Assembly: GCA_021204285.1 (NCBI GenBank)
Contig: JAJPZP010000069.1
Location: forward strand, 12,464-30,509
From: Lachnospiraceae bacterium
GTDB lineage: Bacteria > Bacillota > Clostridia > Lachnospirales > Lachnospiraceae
Reading direction: 5' to 3'
Length of the DNA: 18,046 nucleotides
Each line of letters starts with the position of its first letter. Position 1 is the stretch's first letter. This document shows, in pieces, positions 7,879-15,921 of this stretch. The notes beneath the pieces were generated by a model. It was not told where the DNA came from. It worked only from the letters and a program-made list of their open reading frames with translations, and searched no databases. A program made the translations under genes and the position numbers.

Positions 7879-9251
7879 GCGTTCATCCTCCAGCCCGAAA
7901 AATATTTATTTCGCAGCGTGCCGCGGATGAGCTTGCCCCAGCCGAGCGGGTAGCTGTTCACGCAGACGAGCTGCCAGCCCTCCGGGCGCCTACTCTCATG
8001 CTCCGCAATCTCAATCGTCTCCCCCTTCAGATAGCGGAGAATCCGCTCGTCTGTCGCGGGCAGATCAATCGTGGAGGCATATTCTTCCTTCTTCAGCACC
8101 ATCGCGAGCGCCTGGCTCGGCTCAAAACGCTTCTTTAAGAGCTCTCCCATATAGAGGCCCGCCCGCAGGAAGCGCAAGCCCGGATAGGCGCCCACGCCCT
8201 CCGGCATCAGAAAGACCTTCGTGCTGCGGATCTGCAGGCGTGAGCGGTCGACCGGCATCGACACATCCTGCAGAAAGTCTTCCAGCTCGGCAGGCAGCTT
8301 CACCGGGCGATTCTTTACAGGAGCAGGCTCCAGCCCACGTTCTCCCTCGCGTCTTAAAAGCGCCAGAAAATGTCCCTCCCCGTCGATACGGTGCGGGAAG
8401 AGGCGGACGCATTTCTCCAGCGGATGGCGGCTGCCCACAAGCGCAGGCTGCCCCGGACAAAAGCCCTCGCAGGGTGGAATGTCCTCCAGATGGAAATCCG
8501 GATGCCGCGTAAGGAAGCCGTCGACGCTTCCCTCGTCCTCAAGCTGGGAGAACGTGCAGGTCGAATAGAGCATCATCCCGCCAGGCCGCAAAAGCTCCAC
8601 CGCCTGGTCGAGGATCTCGCGCTGCATCTTCGCAAAGACCTCCGGTCCCTGCTTCTCCCAGGCCGCGATCATATGTGACTGCCTGCGGAACATACCCTCG
8701 CCGGAGCAGGGTGCGTCGATCAGGATCTTGTCAAAATATTCATGAAAATAGTGGTCCAGCTTGTCTCCCATCTCACTCGTCACGAGGATATTCGGCAGGC
8801 CGAAGACCTCCAGGTTCTTGAGCAGAGCCTTGGTGCGGGAAGCGCTCGCGTCGTTCGCGACGAGCAGCCCCGTGTGATTCAGCTTCGCGCCGAGCTCCGT
8901 CGCCTTTCCGCCCGGCGCCGCACAGAGGTCGAGCACGCGCTCCCCTTCCGCGACCGGAAGCACGCTGGCCGGCGTCATCGCGCTCGGCTCCTGAATGTAG
9001 TAAAGTCCGGCGTAATAGTAAGGATGCCGGGTCGGCTCGTCCTCCTCCGTGTAGTAAAAGCCATTCGGCGTCCAGGGCACCCTTTTCAGGCTGCGAAAGG
9101 GACTGATCCGCAGGAATTCCTCCACGGAAATCTTCGAGGTGTTGACGCGCAGTCCCCGGAAGCCCGGCTTCTCGAAACTTGCGAGGTAGTCGTCAAGCTC
9201 CGGACCGAGGATCATTTCCATATTTTCGATAAAACGCTGTGGCAATTTCAT
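7875..9251 (-). CDS. rsmF: RsmF/NSUN-type rRNA cytosine-C5 methyltransferase
   Basis: A 458-residue SAM-dependent RNA m5C methyltransferase of the NOL1/NOP2/Sun family. An N-terminal region with FRGLRVNTSK leads into the SAM site DLCAAPGGKATELG (about 108-121). It is followed by DAPCSGEGMFR (Cys182) and YSTCTFS (Cys232), the two-cysteine catalytic arrangement of the family. The C-terminal 150 residues correspond to the RsmF-specific extension with a PUA-like end. The substrate is most likely 16S rRNA, though the exact cytosine is not inferable. The ATG follows directly on the TAA of the upstream membrane protein gene, and its stop overlaps the RsuA-type start, so all are probably one transcript. 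Confidence 0.92.
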   Translation of the reverse strand: MKLPQRFIENMEMILGPELDDYLASFEKPGFRGLRVNTSKISVEEFLRISPFRSLKRVPWTPNGFYYTEEDEPTRHPYYYAGLYYIQEPSAMTPASVLPVAEGERVLDLCAAPGGKATELGAKLNHTGLLVANDASASRTKALLKNLEVFGLPNILVTSEMGDKLDHYFHEYFDKILIDAPCSGEGMFRRQSHMIAAWEKQGPEVFAKMQREILDQAVELLRPGGMMLYSTCTFSQLEDEGSVDGFLTRHPDFHLEDIPPCEGFCPGQPALVGSRHPLEKCVRLFPHRIDGEGHFLALLRREGERGLEPAPVKNRPVKLPAELEDFLQDVSMPVDRSRLQIRSTKVFLMPEGVGAYPGLRFLRAGLYMGELLKKRFEPSQALAMVLKKEEYASTIDLPATDERILRYLKGETIEIAEHESRRPEGWQLVCVNSYPLGWGKLIRGTLRNKYFSGWRMNA

Positions 9252-9743
9252 TTACCGTTCTTCTCCGTTTTTCCTTTTCTGATAGCGCACGATGATAAAA
9301 GAGAGACCAAAAATTAAGGCCAGCGCGAATATAACCGCGAACAGGGAAACGATCCACCCGCTGCCGGTAAGCCCTGCCGCCACGGGTAGTGACAGGCAGG
9401 TGAGGATGATATCTCCGATCTGGCAGCCCATGATCAGATTGCTGTCCTTCGCTCTTCCGATCAGGTTCAGAAAAATGCCGATCAGTACCACGGAAAGAAT
9501 AATCCATATGTACAAAGGCGCGGCCATTTTCCCCGTGAACGATACGCCATATACTTCCTCATAATCCCCGGTCATGCAGTAGATGCATAGATAAAGGTAG
9601 AGGAAGATATAAAGGAGGACGCAGAGCACGGCCAGGACTTTATTTCGGCGTTGGATTCCGGTTGCGGCAGCGTTCTCCTTTGAAGGCTGCCTGGATTTTT
9701 CTATCGTCGGCTGTTTACCATCTTTATTCATAAATTTGTTCAT
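9252..9743 (-). CDS. Hypothetical membrane protein, about four transmembrane helices
   Basis: A 163-residue protein of unknown family. After a hydrophilic N-terminal tail of about 33 residues there are hydrophobic segments near 36-57, 76-94, 104-123 and 128-150, ending in a very basic tail (RYQKRKNGEER). GGGA lies about eight bases before the first ATG (9743); a second ATG at 9731 is possible. The stop codon abuts the rsmF start, making this the first gene of the rsmF-rsuA-ygiQ run. No motif suggests a function. Confidence 0.8.
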   Translation of the reverse strand: MNKFMNKDGKQPTIEKSRQPSKENAAATGIQRRNKVLAVLCVLLYIFLYLYLCIYCMTGDYEEVYGVSFTGKMAAPLYIWIILSVVLIGIFLNLIGRAKDSNLIMGCQIGDIILTCLSLPVAAGLTGSGWIVSLFAVIFALALIFGLSFIIVRYQKRKNGEER

Positions 9744-9795
9744 TCTGCTTTCCCTCGTTATGGTTTTTCAAATTCAGAAATAGAATTAGCAAGCA

Positions 9796-9832
9796 AAAAA
9801 CTTTTATATAGCGGGAAAATTGTCCCCGGCAA
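9796..9832 (-). promoter_or_regulatory. Tentative promoter for the 9743-to-4674 gene run
   Basis: Minus-strand TTGCCG (9827-9832), an 18-base spacer and TATAAA (9803-9808), with a predicted start near 9796, about 50 bases before the first ATG. The -35 is only four of six matches. It lies in the decayed end of the pseudogene described next. It is the best candidate in this gap, not a certain one. Confidence 0.35.
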
Positions 9833-10118
9833 TATAAATAGTACTTCTTGCTTTTCCGGTTTTTCTTAAAACTCTTCGCTTAGCAAGGGCGCTTAAGATA
9901 GTTCGTTCCCTTCTGTCTGATACATTTAATAATTCCGCCGCTTTTATGGCCGTACAATAATTCTCCTGACACACATTTTTGATAATGATTATTTTCTGTT
10001 CAGTCCATTCGGCAGTTCCAGATTGTTCCGGATTATTTCAGATTTCCACATTCATTTCCGGATTTATCGGCACCTTATCGGCATTTTTCTTGATTTTATC
10101 GGCATACGGATTACTCAT
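9804..10118 (-). pseudogene. Remnant C-terminus of an ATP-binding / winged-helix regulator (AlbA_2-type)
   Basis: Reading the minus strand in one frame from 10118 gives MSNPYADKIKKNADKVPIN, then seven residues, then an in-frame TGA (10038-10040), then NNPEQSGTAEWTEQK and a winged-helix-like stretch AIKAAELLNVSDRRERTIL, with TIYIAGDNFPAI before a TAA at 9804-9806. Linkers of the ADK-x-PIN kind followed by a winged helix are familiar at the C-termini of AlbA_2/AAA_4-type ATP-binding proteins of Clostridia; that family assignment is inference. The frame stays open upstream for about 20 codons, then meets a stop, and no ATP-binding domain is present. Together with the nonsense codon this indicates a decayed fragment. 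From 10119 to 10236 I see nothing else. Confidence 0.55.
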
Positions 10119-10236
10119 ATGAGCCTCAGAAATGATGATATCGGTTCCATAACATGAATCATGATGCCTTACCCAGCTTCATACTTCTCGCTATCTACCA
10201 TAGTGTTCACACCCGATAACATTGCTGTCTTTGTAA

Positions 10237-10857
10237 TTAAAATAAAAATTCTTCATCAATTTGTGAAAAACTGTTATACGGAAGTGAATTCTCTTCATCC
10301 TTGCTTTTTTCAATCTCGTCAACAAACATAAGTGTGTCGGCTACTACTTTTACAGCATATTCTGCTTCCACCTTTTGTAAAAGTGGATTTGGGTGTGCGG
10401 CACTCCTATTATTGCGAAGATAATTATACTGTGTAAATAGGCTAATGGCATTTTTGATCGCAATCACACAAAATTCTGATTCAAAGTAATTATTTTGCTC
10501 ATAAAAGCGCCTAAGCTTACCGACAAGACCATCTAACGGAAGCCTATCACCTCTGTCATTAACAATTGGAAGCTTATGTTTTTGGCATATTTTTCTAAAA
10601 AATTGCGCGGAGAAAGTATGTAACCTATCTATCGCAAGTTCTGGGTTTCCTTCTCTTATATTTGATTCTATCTCGTTTAATATAAGTTTCAAGTCCCCCG
10701 ACTCCTGCTGCGGTAATGATACTGTATTCATAGCACTAAGACGTTCAACAATTCCCTCGACCTGCCGGTAGTCATTTATATCTTCATCACACCAAGGACC
10801 TGACCCCATTTCAGAATGAAAATAATCTAATAGTCCCGATAATAGACTCGCCACCAT
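10237..10857 (-). CDS. Abortive-infection (Abi-C domain) gene, downstream part of a split reading frame
   Basis: This 206-residue frame carries an Abi-C-like C-terminal domain. The region LHTFSAQFFRKICQKHKLP, the GLVGKLRRFYEQ helix, the YNYLRNNRSAAHP motif and the final AVKVVADTLMFVDEIE helix match the pattern of the C-terminus of many abortive-infection proteins, where the RN-x-x-x-AHP element is characteristic. The molecular activity of this class is not established. The ATG at 10857 has no convincing ribosome binding site. The same frame continues upstream through IWDSGNPQ to a TAA at 10921-10923, and beyond it to a well-formed start at 11097. This is therefore most likely the back part of one 286-codon gene broken by a single nonsense codon, unless reinitiation or readthrough occurs. 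It is last in the defence gene run. Confidence 0.7.
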   Translation of the reverse strand: MVASLLSGLLDYFHSEMGSGPWCDEDINDYRQVEGIVERLSAMNTVSLPQQESGDLKLILNEIESNIREGNPELAIDRLHTFSAQFFRKICQKHKLPIVNDRGDRLPLDGLVGKLRRFYEQNNYFESEFCVIAIKNAISLFTQYNYLRNNRSAAHPNPLLQKVEAEYAVKVVADTLMFVDEIEKSKDEENSLPYNSFSQIDEEFLF

Positions 10858-10905
10858 TTGTGGATTACCACTATCCCATATCTTCTCTACGCATTTTTGC
10901 TGTGA

Positions 10906-10937
10906 TAAAGTTCGATATGGTTAAAGTTCGATATGGT
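10906..10937. repeat. Perfect 16-bp tandem duplication at the break in the Abi gene
   Basis: Two adjacent identical copies of TAAAGTTCGATATGGT (plus strand) lie at 10906-10921 and 10922-10937. The in-frame TAA (minus strand, 10921-10923) sits across the copy junction. Because 16 is not a multiple of three, removing one copy would shift the frame and end it a few codons later at a TAG, so a simple one-copy ancestor would also need another small change to be open. Confidence 0.9.
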
Positions 10938-11097
10938 CATCTTCATAAATATTTATATCACAATAGTCAAGGATTAAATCTCTCGTCTTATTTTTATTAT
11001 AGCCCCTTTCACCAACCCAATATTTAAAGATGTAACCATCAGATATACCAAATAAACGGTATATTGTTTCCTTTTCAATGAATGATAATAATTTCAT
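10921..11097 (-). pseudogene. N-terminal part (58 codons) of the split Abi gene
   Basis: The frame begins MKLLSFIEKETIYRLFGISD and ends NIYEDDHIEL before a TAA. The pattern of a leading helix, a LFG...GY element and a short INIY stretch leading into the IWDSGNP region resembles the N-terminus of Abi-C proteins, and it is in the same frame as the downstream part (10237-10857). The ATG at 11097 has a strong GAGGTGAGG five bases upstream, directly after the brxL stop (12 bases between stop and start), so translation should begin here. The 58-residue product alone is probably not functional. An independent small protein is possible but less likely. Confidence 0.6.
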
Positions 11098-11109
11098 TAC
11101 CTCACCTCA

Positions 11110-13170
11110 TTATTCCACACCCAATGCCTTAAACACAGCATCCTCTGCGCTACTATAGAAAATCAGATTAAAGCTGCTTATCAAGTCCGCCGGTACCGTT
11201 CCCAGATCCACTGCCGAAGTCATCGGCAATAACACCTTCTTCGCACCACTGTCCACGCATACCTGGAGCGCGTTTGCCAGCTCGTCCACTTTAAGCATGG
11301 TTCCGCTGATGCTGATTTCTCCGAGTACGGCCAGGGAGCTCAGCGCCGGTTTCCCGAGTGCAATCGAGCAGATGGCAATCAGTGTTGGCAGCGCCAGTCG
11401 ACTGGTCATTCCGATGCCCTGCAAATCCTGATAGTTGATAATGTAATCTTTTAATATCGTGCTGATGGAGCCGCTGATGCGGCTTCCATTGGCTTTGAGA
11501 AAGTTGAATGCCGTATTGGTTGCTTCTCTGCATCCCCGGTCGGAGCCGATACCGGTACATTCGAGTTTCCCGCTTCCGGGAAGCATCTGTGATTCCAGAC
11601 GAAATACTCCGAGCATCCCTGATTTGCCACGAGAGACTGTGTAAACCTGTCCGGGATTGCACATACCTTCCGGGATAAGCTTACCGCCGCCTTGCTCCGG
11701 CACAGAAACATAATGCTCCTCAAAGGTCTCCTCGTCGATGTAAGAGAAGTTCACATCATAGAACTCCATGCCGCCAAGCTTTTTAAGCTGCTCTTTGACG
11801 CGGCGACGCATCTCCAATGAAATCTGAACGATTTCCTCCAGTTCCTCCTTGGTGAATTCTCCATCAGGATAAAGGAGCTTCAGATAGCCGTCTATCATCT
11901 TGCGCACGGCAATCGTGTCTCTCTGGTTCAGATTCTTTCCAAGCCGATAGTATCGGTCAAGCGCATCTCCGTACTGCTCTTTCCGCAATTCACGGATAAA
12001 CTCGGCCAGATAGTCACTGATGAAGCCGTAATCGTTTGTAAAATGCTCCGGTCGAAACTTCGGTATCTCCCAGCCTGGAAGATAACAGTGAATACGGTCG
12101 AGGAACGCCGTATCGGTCCCCATTTCTGGAGGGAACGGGTCAAAAAGGCTGGACGTCTTTAGAAGCACGTCCACGCTCTGGTTGATGTTTCCGACAAATA
12201 CCATGGAGGCAGAGGCAGCCTTTTCTTCCTTGCCACGGGCAAAGGATCCGGATGCCATGTAGTCCTTCATAATCTGTACGCCGTCCTTATCCTTGAACCG
12301 GATACCGGCTACCTCGTCGAAAGCTACGCAGTCCCACAGGCCGACAAGACCGACCGTCTTTCTGCCCATGTTGTAAAACAGGTTTGCGACTGTGGTCTGG
12401 CCACCGGAGGCAAGAATACTGTTTGGTGAAATCTCCTTATACAGGTGAGATTTACCCGTACTCCTCGGTCCCAGCTCGCAGAGGTTAAAGTTATTCTCCA
12501 CCAGCGGAATCATACGAGTCAGAAGCAGCCATTTCTCACGGTAGGTCAGCTCGTCCGGCTCCATGCCGATAGAGCGCATGAGAACGTCCAGCCATTCATC
12601 TTTGGTAAATGCCTTGCGTCCCTGTTTCAGTTCCTCCATCTCGATGTGCGGCATCTGAATAGGGGTCAGCTTGCGGATTCGTATCGGAACGCCATTCTTT
12701 TTGTCTTCCTCTATGTACTCGTAATTCAGCTGCACGATGCACCAGATACCACCACAGAGCAGGCGGTCATACTTCTCTGGATACTCGTCTGCAATCGGTA
12801 TGTTGCTCACTCCGAGATTTGAAAAATCTGCAACATATGCATTGTGCTTCATGTCAAGGCGCACGGTAATCAAATCAATAACGGTATGACTGCCACGGCT
12901 GCGAAGCTTTGACAGAATCTTCTGAGCTTCGTCCGGGCGCACGAAGTTATCTGCCAGAATACGTTTCACATTCTGTACACCGTGCTCGATGACTTCCTCA
13001 TCATCCGAGCTGCAATACTGGCCGAGAAGGAACTCAAGGACGTAAACAGGAACATTTGCACCTTCCTTGATTTTCCTGGTCAGGTCTTTGCGGACAATCT
13101 TGCCATCGAAAGTCTGCCGAAGCTTATCCTTTATAATTTCACGAGAGCTTTTCTCTTTTACATCCTCCAT
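11110..13170 (-). CDS. brxL: BREX system Lon-like AAA+ protein BrxL
   Basis: BrxL is the AAA+ effector-type protein of type 1 BREX phage defence; it forms ring assemblies on DNA. The 686-residue product has an N-terminal domain (about 1-190), an AAA+ core with Walker A GPRSTGKS (234-241) and Walker B CVAFDE (281-286), and an N-rich sensor region around FVGNIN (325-330). A Lon-protease-like C-terminal domain (about 500-686) contains MTSRLALPTL, LGEISISGTM and AKKVLLPM. By hand alignment the canonical Lon catalytic lysine position is an alanine (DELANALQV), which agrees with BrxL not acting as an ordinary protease. Length matches the family. The ATG is preceded by GGAGG five bases away, 11 bases after the pglZ stop, so it is coupled to pglZ. 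Confidence 0.95.
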   Translation of the reverse strand: MEDVKEKSSREIIKDKLRQTFDGKIVRKDLTRKIKEGANVPVYVLEFLLGQYCSSDDEEVIEHGVQNVKRILADNFVRPDEAQKILSKLRSRGSHTVIDLITVRLDMKHNAYVADFSNLGVSNIPIADEYPEKYDRLLCGGIWCIVQLNYEYIEEDKKNGVPIRIRKLTPIQMPHIEMEELKQGRKAFTKDEWLDVLMRSIGMEPDELTYREKWLLLTRMIPLVENNFNLCELGPRSTGKSHLYKEISPNSILASGGQTTVANLFYNMGRKTVGLVGLWDCVAFDEVAGIRFKDKDGVQIMKDYMASGSFARGKEEKAASASMVFVGNINQSVDVLLKTSSLFDPFPPEMGTDTAFLDRIHCYLPGWEIPKFRPEHFTNDYGFISDYLAEFIRELRKEQYGDALDRYYRLGKNLNQRDTIAVRKMIDGYLKLLYPDGEFTKEELEEIVQISLEMRRRVKEQLKKLGGMEFYDVNFSYIDEETFEEHYVSVPEQGGGKLIPEGMCNPGQVYTVSRGKSGMLGVFRLESQMLPGSGKLECTGIGSDRGCREATNTAFNFLKANGSRISGSISTILKDYIINYQDLQGIGMTSRLALPTLIAICSIALGKPALSSLAVLGEISISGTMLKVDELANALQVCVDSGAKKVLLPMTSAVDLGTVPADLISSFNLIFYSSAEDAVFKALGVE

Positions 13171-13181
13171 GAAATCCTCCC

Positions 13182-15788
13182 TCAGCTAAAAAAGTCAAAA
13201 TCATCTACTGCAAACGCTATATCGATCTGGAATTCCTCTCTCAATGGAGCCTGCAGACCGCTCTCGTCCGCAATGACGAGATAGTAGGTCTCATGGCTGC
13301 TATATTTCTGGGAACGCAGGTTAAAGCTGCACCGGAATGTCCGCTCACGTCCGTCCGCATTGGTCTTGTCCGCAATAATCTTCTGCGTATCACTGATAAC
13401 ACTTCCTGTAGCGTCCGTGAAGTACAACAGATAATTGCATGCCTCCCGGTTATCGGCGACAGCTTCCTTCTGATAGAAGTTGAGCGAGAAAATCATGTTG
13501 CTGATTTTCCGGCCTGCGGAAAGCAGATTTACCGTCACCGGCTTTGTGTCAATCTTATCTTTGTTGCGCTTATAGGCGCTTGTACTGGAGCGGAGGAAGT
13601 GGTACTCAATCACCGGTACAACCATCTCCTGCAGACTGATGCCGCCATGCACAAAGTTCAGTCCGCCGCCTTTCTTTTTGATGCGGACACTTTCCCTTGG
13701 CACAAAGGCATCGTAATTCTCATCTATAAACTTCACTGGCAGAAGGTACTCTGGATTTGCACCTTTTCTGGTAATCAGATATCTGCGGTCAATCTCCACA
13801 TCCTGCTCAGATGGTGTGGTCTTGTCCACCTTGCTGTCCTCGTTGAGCGGACTGTATGTGTAAAGGAAGCCATGATCCGCAGTGATGATAATCCTGGTAC
13901 CGCCAAACTCATTCACGATGATGCGCACCAGATTCTTAATCTCTGTTATAGCCTCATCGCAGGCCGGAAATACGGAGCTGTCTGAGGTGTGGCTGGCCTC
14001 ATCTATTTTATCATGGTAAATGTAGACAACCTCCATACCTTTGACCAGAGCAGACCGCTCGGCTCGTTTCAGGCCGATGATATTATCATATTTTAACGCT
14101 ACGCTGTTCGTATTTGCCGTTTTCAATATCTTGTCCCGGTATCCGGCATCGGTCGACTGACCATCTGCAAGGACGGCAAGTTCCCCGTTCGATTTCTCTG
14201 TAACAGTCAGCTCGTTATGCGGCAGAAGCGCTGCCATGCCAAATTTCGTGACGGTCGGGAAAATGGCCTCACAGCTTTTTAAAGTCACCTTGCTCTGTGT
14301 CTCTCTACGCAGCTGTTCTGTCAGGGAAGCTGCCACTTCGTACCGCAAAGCATCCGAGATAATCACGAAGACACGATTGTCTTCTTTTTTTACTTTATCA
14401 CGATAGAAGTCTACCTGCTGTGGCACTTCCAAAATACGCCCGTACTGCGCCAGGTTATCCGCACAAGCATCCGACCAGTTTGCGCCAAGCTGCCCCAGGA
14501 ACCAGTTGGAGTAGAGTCCCTCCACCTTTTCTGTGACATGCTTGAACAGGTCATCCAACAGAGGATTCGATGCTTTCAGACTGCGCTGGAAGCAGAGATG
14601 GAACAACCGATAATAAGTATCCATCTGGTAATATTCCGATGTGTATTCCGACCAGACCCTTGCTGGTTCCACCGTATGGAACCCATCGGCATGATTCAAG
14701 AAAAAGCTCTGCATATTAGCCACCTGTAGGACTCCTTCATAATAACAGGACACCGCATCGTACCACGCAAAAGTACGGCGTTTTTCCACAATGCCGCGAA
14801 TCACATCCACACGAATAATCTGGTCGCTGATTTCGTTCATCAGGGAAATCAGTATACACTCATTTACGCATGGGAAGATTTCTGTCTCAGTCAATTCTTC
14901 AATACTGAGCTTTGAAAACCGCTGTGAAAGACGCATCTCGTCCTCTACAAAACGCACTGTCTCATACATCTGCTGCTTCTTATCACCGTTCATCCAGTCG
15001 GACACGGTATCGAAGCAAAACGCCTGGTGCGGCGTGGAAATATAGGAGTCCAAGCCGGACAGGTGGTCCTGATGCATGGTCCGTGTCAAGGCCGTCAGCA
15101 GAATATGAATGGCGAGCCTTGACAAGCTGGAGTCTGTTCCCTCACTATAGCCCGTCGCCTGCGACACCATCGCCCAGAATGCATTCTGCGCTCCGTAATC
15201 CACAAGATCCTGATAGACTTTATTCGTATCCAAATCCAGGCCGGCGCTCAACATAGACTGAATGATATGCCCCGGCTGTGTGTCCTTATTGCCGCAGATA
15301 GCCGCCATGACAGCAAGATGCACCTGCGATGCCGTGGAAATACTCTGACTGTACGCCCTGACCTTTGCACGCCTGTCCTGATTGTTAAAGAACTTACGGT
15401 AGCTCTTTACCTGCTTACGGACAGCCGGCGTCGCCAGAAGCCCCATCTCGTCCATCCAGATGGACTGCAAATCGGCACGGTACTCCTCGCTGTAAAGCTG
15501 CACATTGATCAGCCAGTCATCGTCATCCTGCGCAAAGGAAAGTGGGAAATACACAAGGTAATTCGAAGAGATATCCTCCAAACAGAGCTGCTTCTTCACG
15601 GCGAAAGTATTCGTCCCCGTCAGAGCGACAACCTTTGCATTGTCGAGAACGATTTCGTCCAGCTTGTCCTCGAATTCCCGTTCTTCATCGTACCAGAAGA
15701 TGATGCGCCGCTTATAGAACTCCGGCAACGGAGCGGCAAACCTTGTATTTAGGTCTTGTATTATTTTATCTGTGTCTACACTTGGCAT
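13182..15788 (-). CDS. pglZ: BREX-1 phosphatase-like protein PglZ (type A)
   Basis: PglZ is the core alkaline-phosphatase-superfamily protein of BREX and is needed for host protection and phage exclusion. From the chosen start the protein is 868 residues. A PglZ type A N-terminal domain begins MPSVDTDKIIQDLNTRF and includes RIIFWYDEEREF, typical of this subfamily. The phosphatase-fold domain shows the metal/active-site series IISDALRYE (Asp about 479), FPTVTKFGM (Thr about 514), YHDKIDEASH (about 591-600), TADHGF (Asp638-His639) and VHGGISLQEM (His about 714). The ATG at 15788 is preferred because AGGGA lies just upstream and it matches the family start. An upstream ATG at 15881 would add 31 residues encoded across a palindrome. 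It is coupled to brxL downstream. Confidence 0.93.
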   Translation of the reverse strand: MPSVDTDKIIQDLNTRFAAPLPEFYKRRIIFWYDEEREFEDKLDEIVLDNAKVVALTGTNTFAVKKQLCLEDISSNYLVYFPLSFAQDDDDWLINVQLYSEEYRADLQSIWMDEMGLLATPAVRKQVKSYRKFFNNQDRRAKVRAYSQSISTASQVHLAVMAAICGNKDTQPGHIIQSMLSAGLDLDTNKVYQDLVDYGAQNAFWAMVSQATGYSEGTDSSLSRLAIHILLTALTRTMHQDHLSGLDSYISTPHQAFCFDTVSDWMNGDKKQQMYETVRFVEDEMRLSQRFSKLSIEELTETEIFPCVNECILISLMNEISDQIIRVDVIRGIVEKRRTFAWYDAVSCYYEGVLQVANMQSFFLNHADGFHTVEPARVWSEYTSEYYQMDTYYRLFHLCFQRSLKASNPLLDDLFKHVTEKVEGLYSNWFLGQLGANWSDACADNLAQYGRILEVPQQVDFYRDKVKKEDNRVFVIISDALRYEVAASLTEQLRRETQSKVTLKSCEAIFPTVTKFGMAALLPHNELTVTEKSNGELAVLADGQSTDAGYRDKILKTANTNSVALKYDNIIGLKRAERSALVKGMEVVYIYHDKIDEASHTSDSSVFPACDEAITEIKNLVRIIVNEFGGTRIIITADHGFLYTYSPLNEDSKVDKTTPSEQDVEIDRRYLITRKGANPEYLLPVKFIDENYDAFVPRESVRIKKKGGGLNFVHGGISLQEMVVPVIEYHFLRSSTSAYKRNKDKIDTKPVTVNLLSAGRKISNMIFSLNFYQKEAVADNREACNYLLYFTDATGSVISDTQKIIADKTNADGRERTFRCSFNLRSQKYSSHETYYLVIADESGLQAPLREEFQIDIAFAVDDFDFFS

Positions 15789-15824
15789 AATTCCCTGTCT
15801 CCTGTTTCCAATGAAGCTTATTGA

Positions 15825-15849
15825 ATTTCCGAACCACCGGTTCGGAAAT
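15825..15849. repeat. Perfect inverted repeat between ptuB-like gene and pglZ
   Basis: ATTTCCGAACC, a three-base ACC loop and GGTTCGGAAAT form 11-bp perfect arms in the 133-base gap before pglZ. No T-run follows on either strand, so it is not a standard intrinsic terminator. It lies about 36 bases before the pglZ start, just downstream (minus strand) of a TTGACA-like sequence. It could be an mRNA processing or stabilising hairpin, an operator, or a recombination scar. The rest of the gap holds the pglZ ribosome binding site. Confidence 0.75.
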
Positions 15850-15921
15850 CGTGATTTGTCAATAAACTTCGCATATTCCACCCATCTCTATCGCTTTGCC
15901 TAAACAGTGTTTGGGTAACTT

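Noticed and set aside
12445..12822. Plus-strand frame opposite brxL
   Set aside because: Overlaps the conserved Walker A region of brxL in antisense; treated as a shadow.
13293..13985. 230-codon plus-strand frame opposite pglZ
   Set aside because: Antisense to clear PglZ phosphatase motifs, no ribosome binding site and no recognisable domain.
15825..15849. Palindrome as an intrinsic terminator
   Set aside because: The hairpin is strong but no run of T follows it on the minus strand or the plus strand.
15789..15881. Longer pglZ start at 15881
   Set aside because: The extra 31 residues are partly encoded by the palindrome and do not resemble the PglZ N-terminus; the ATG at 15788 has a better ribosome binding site.
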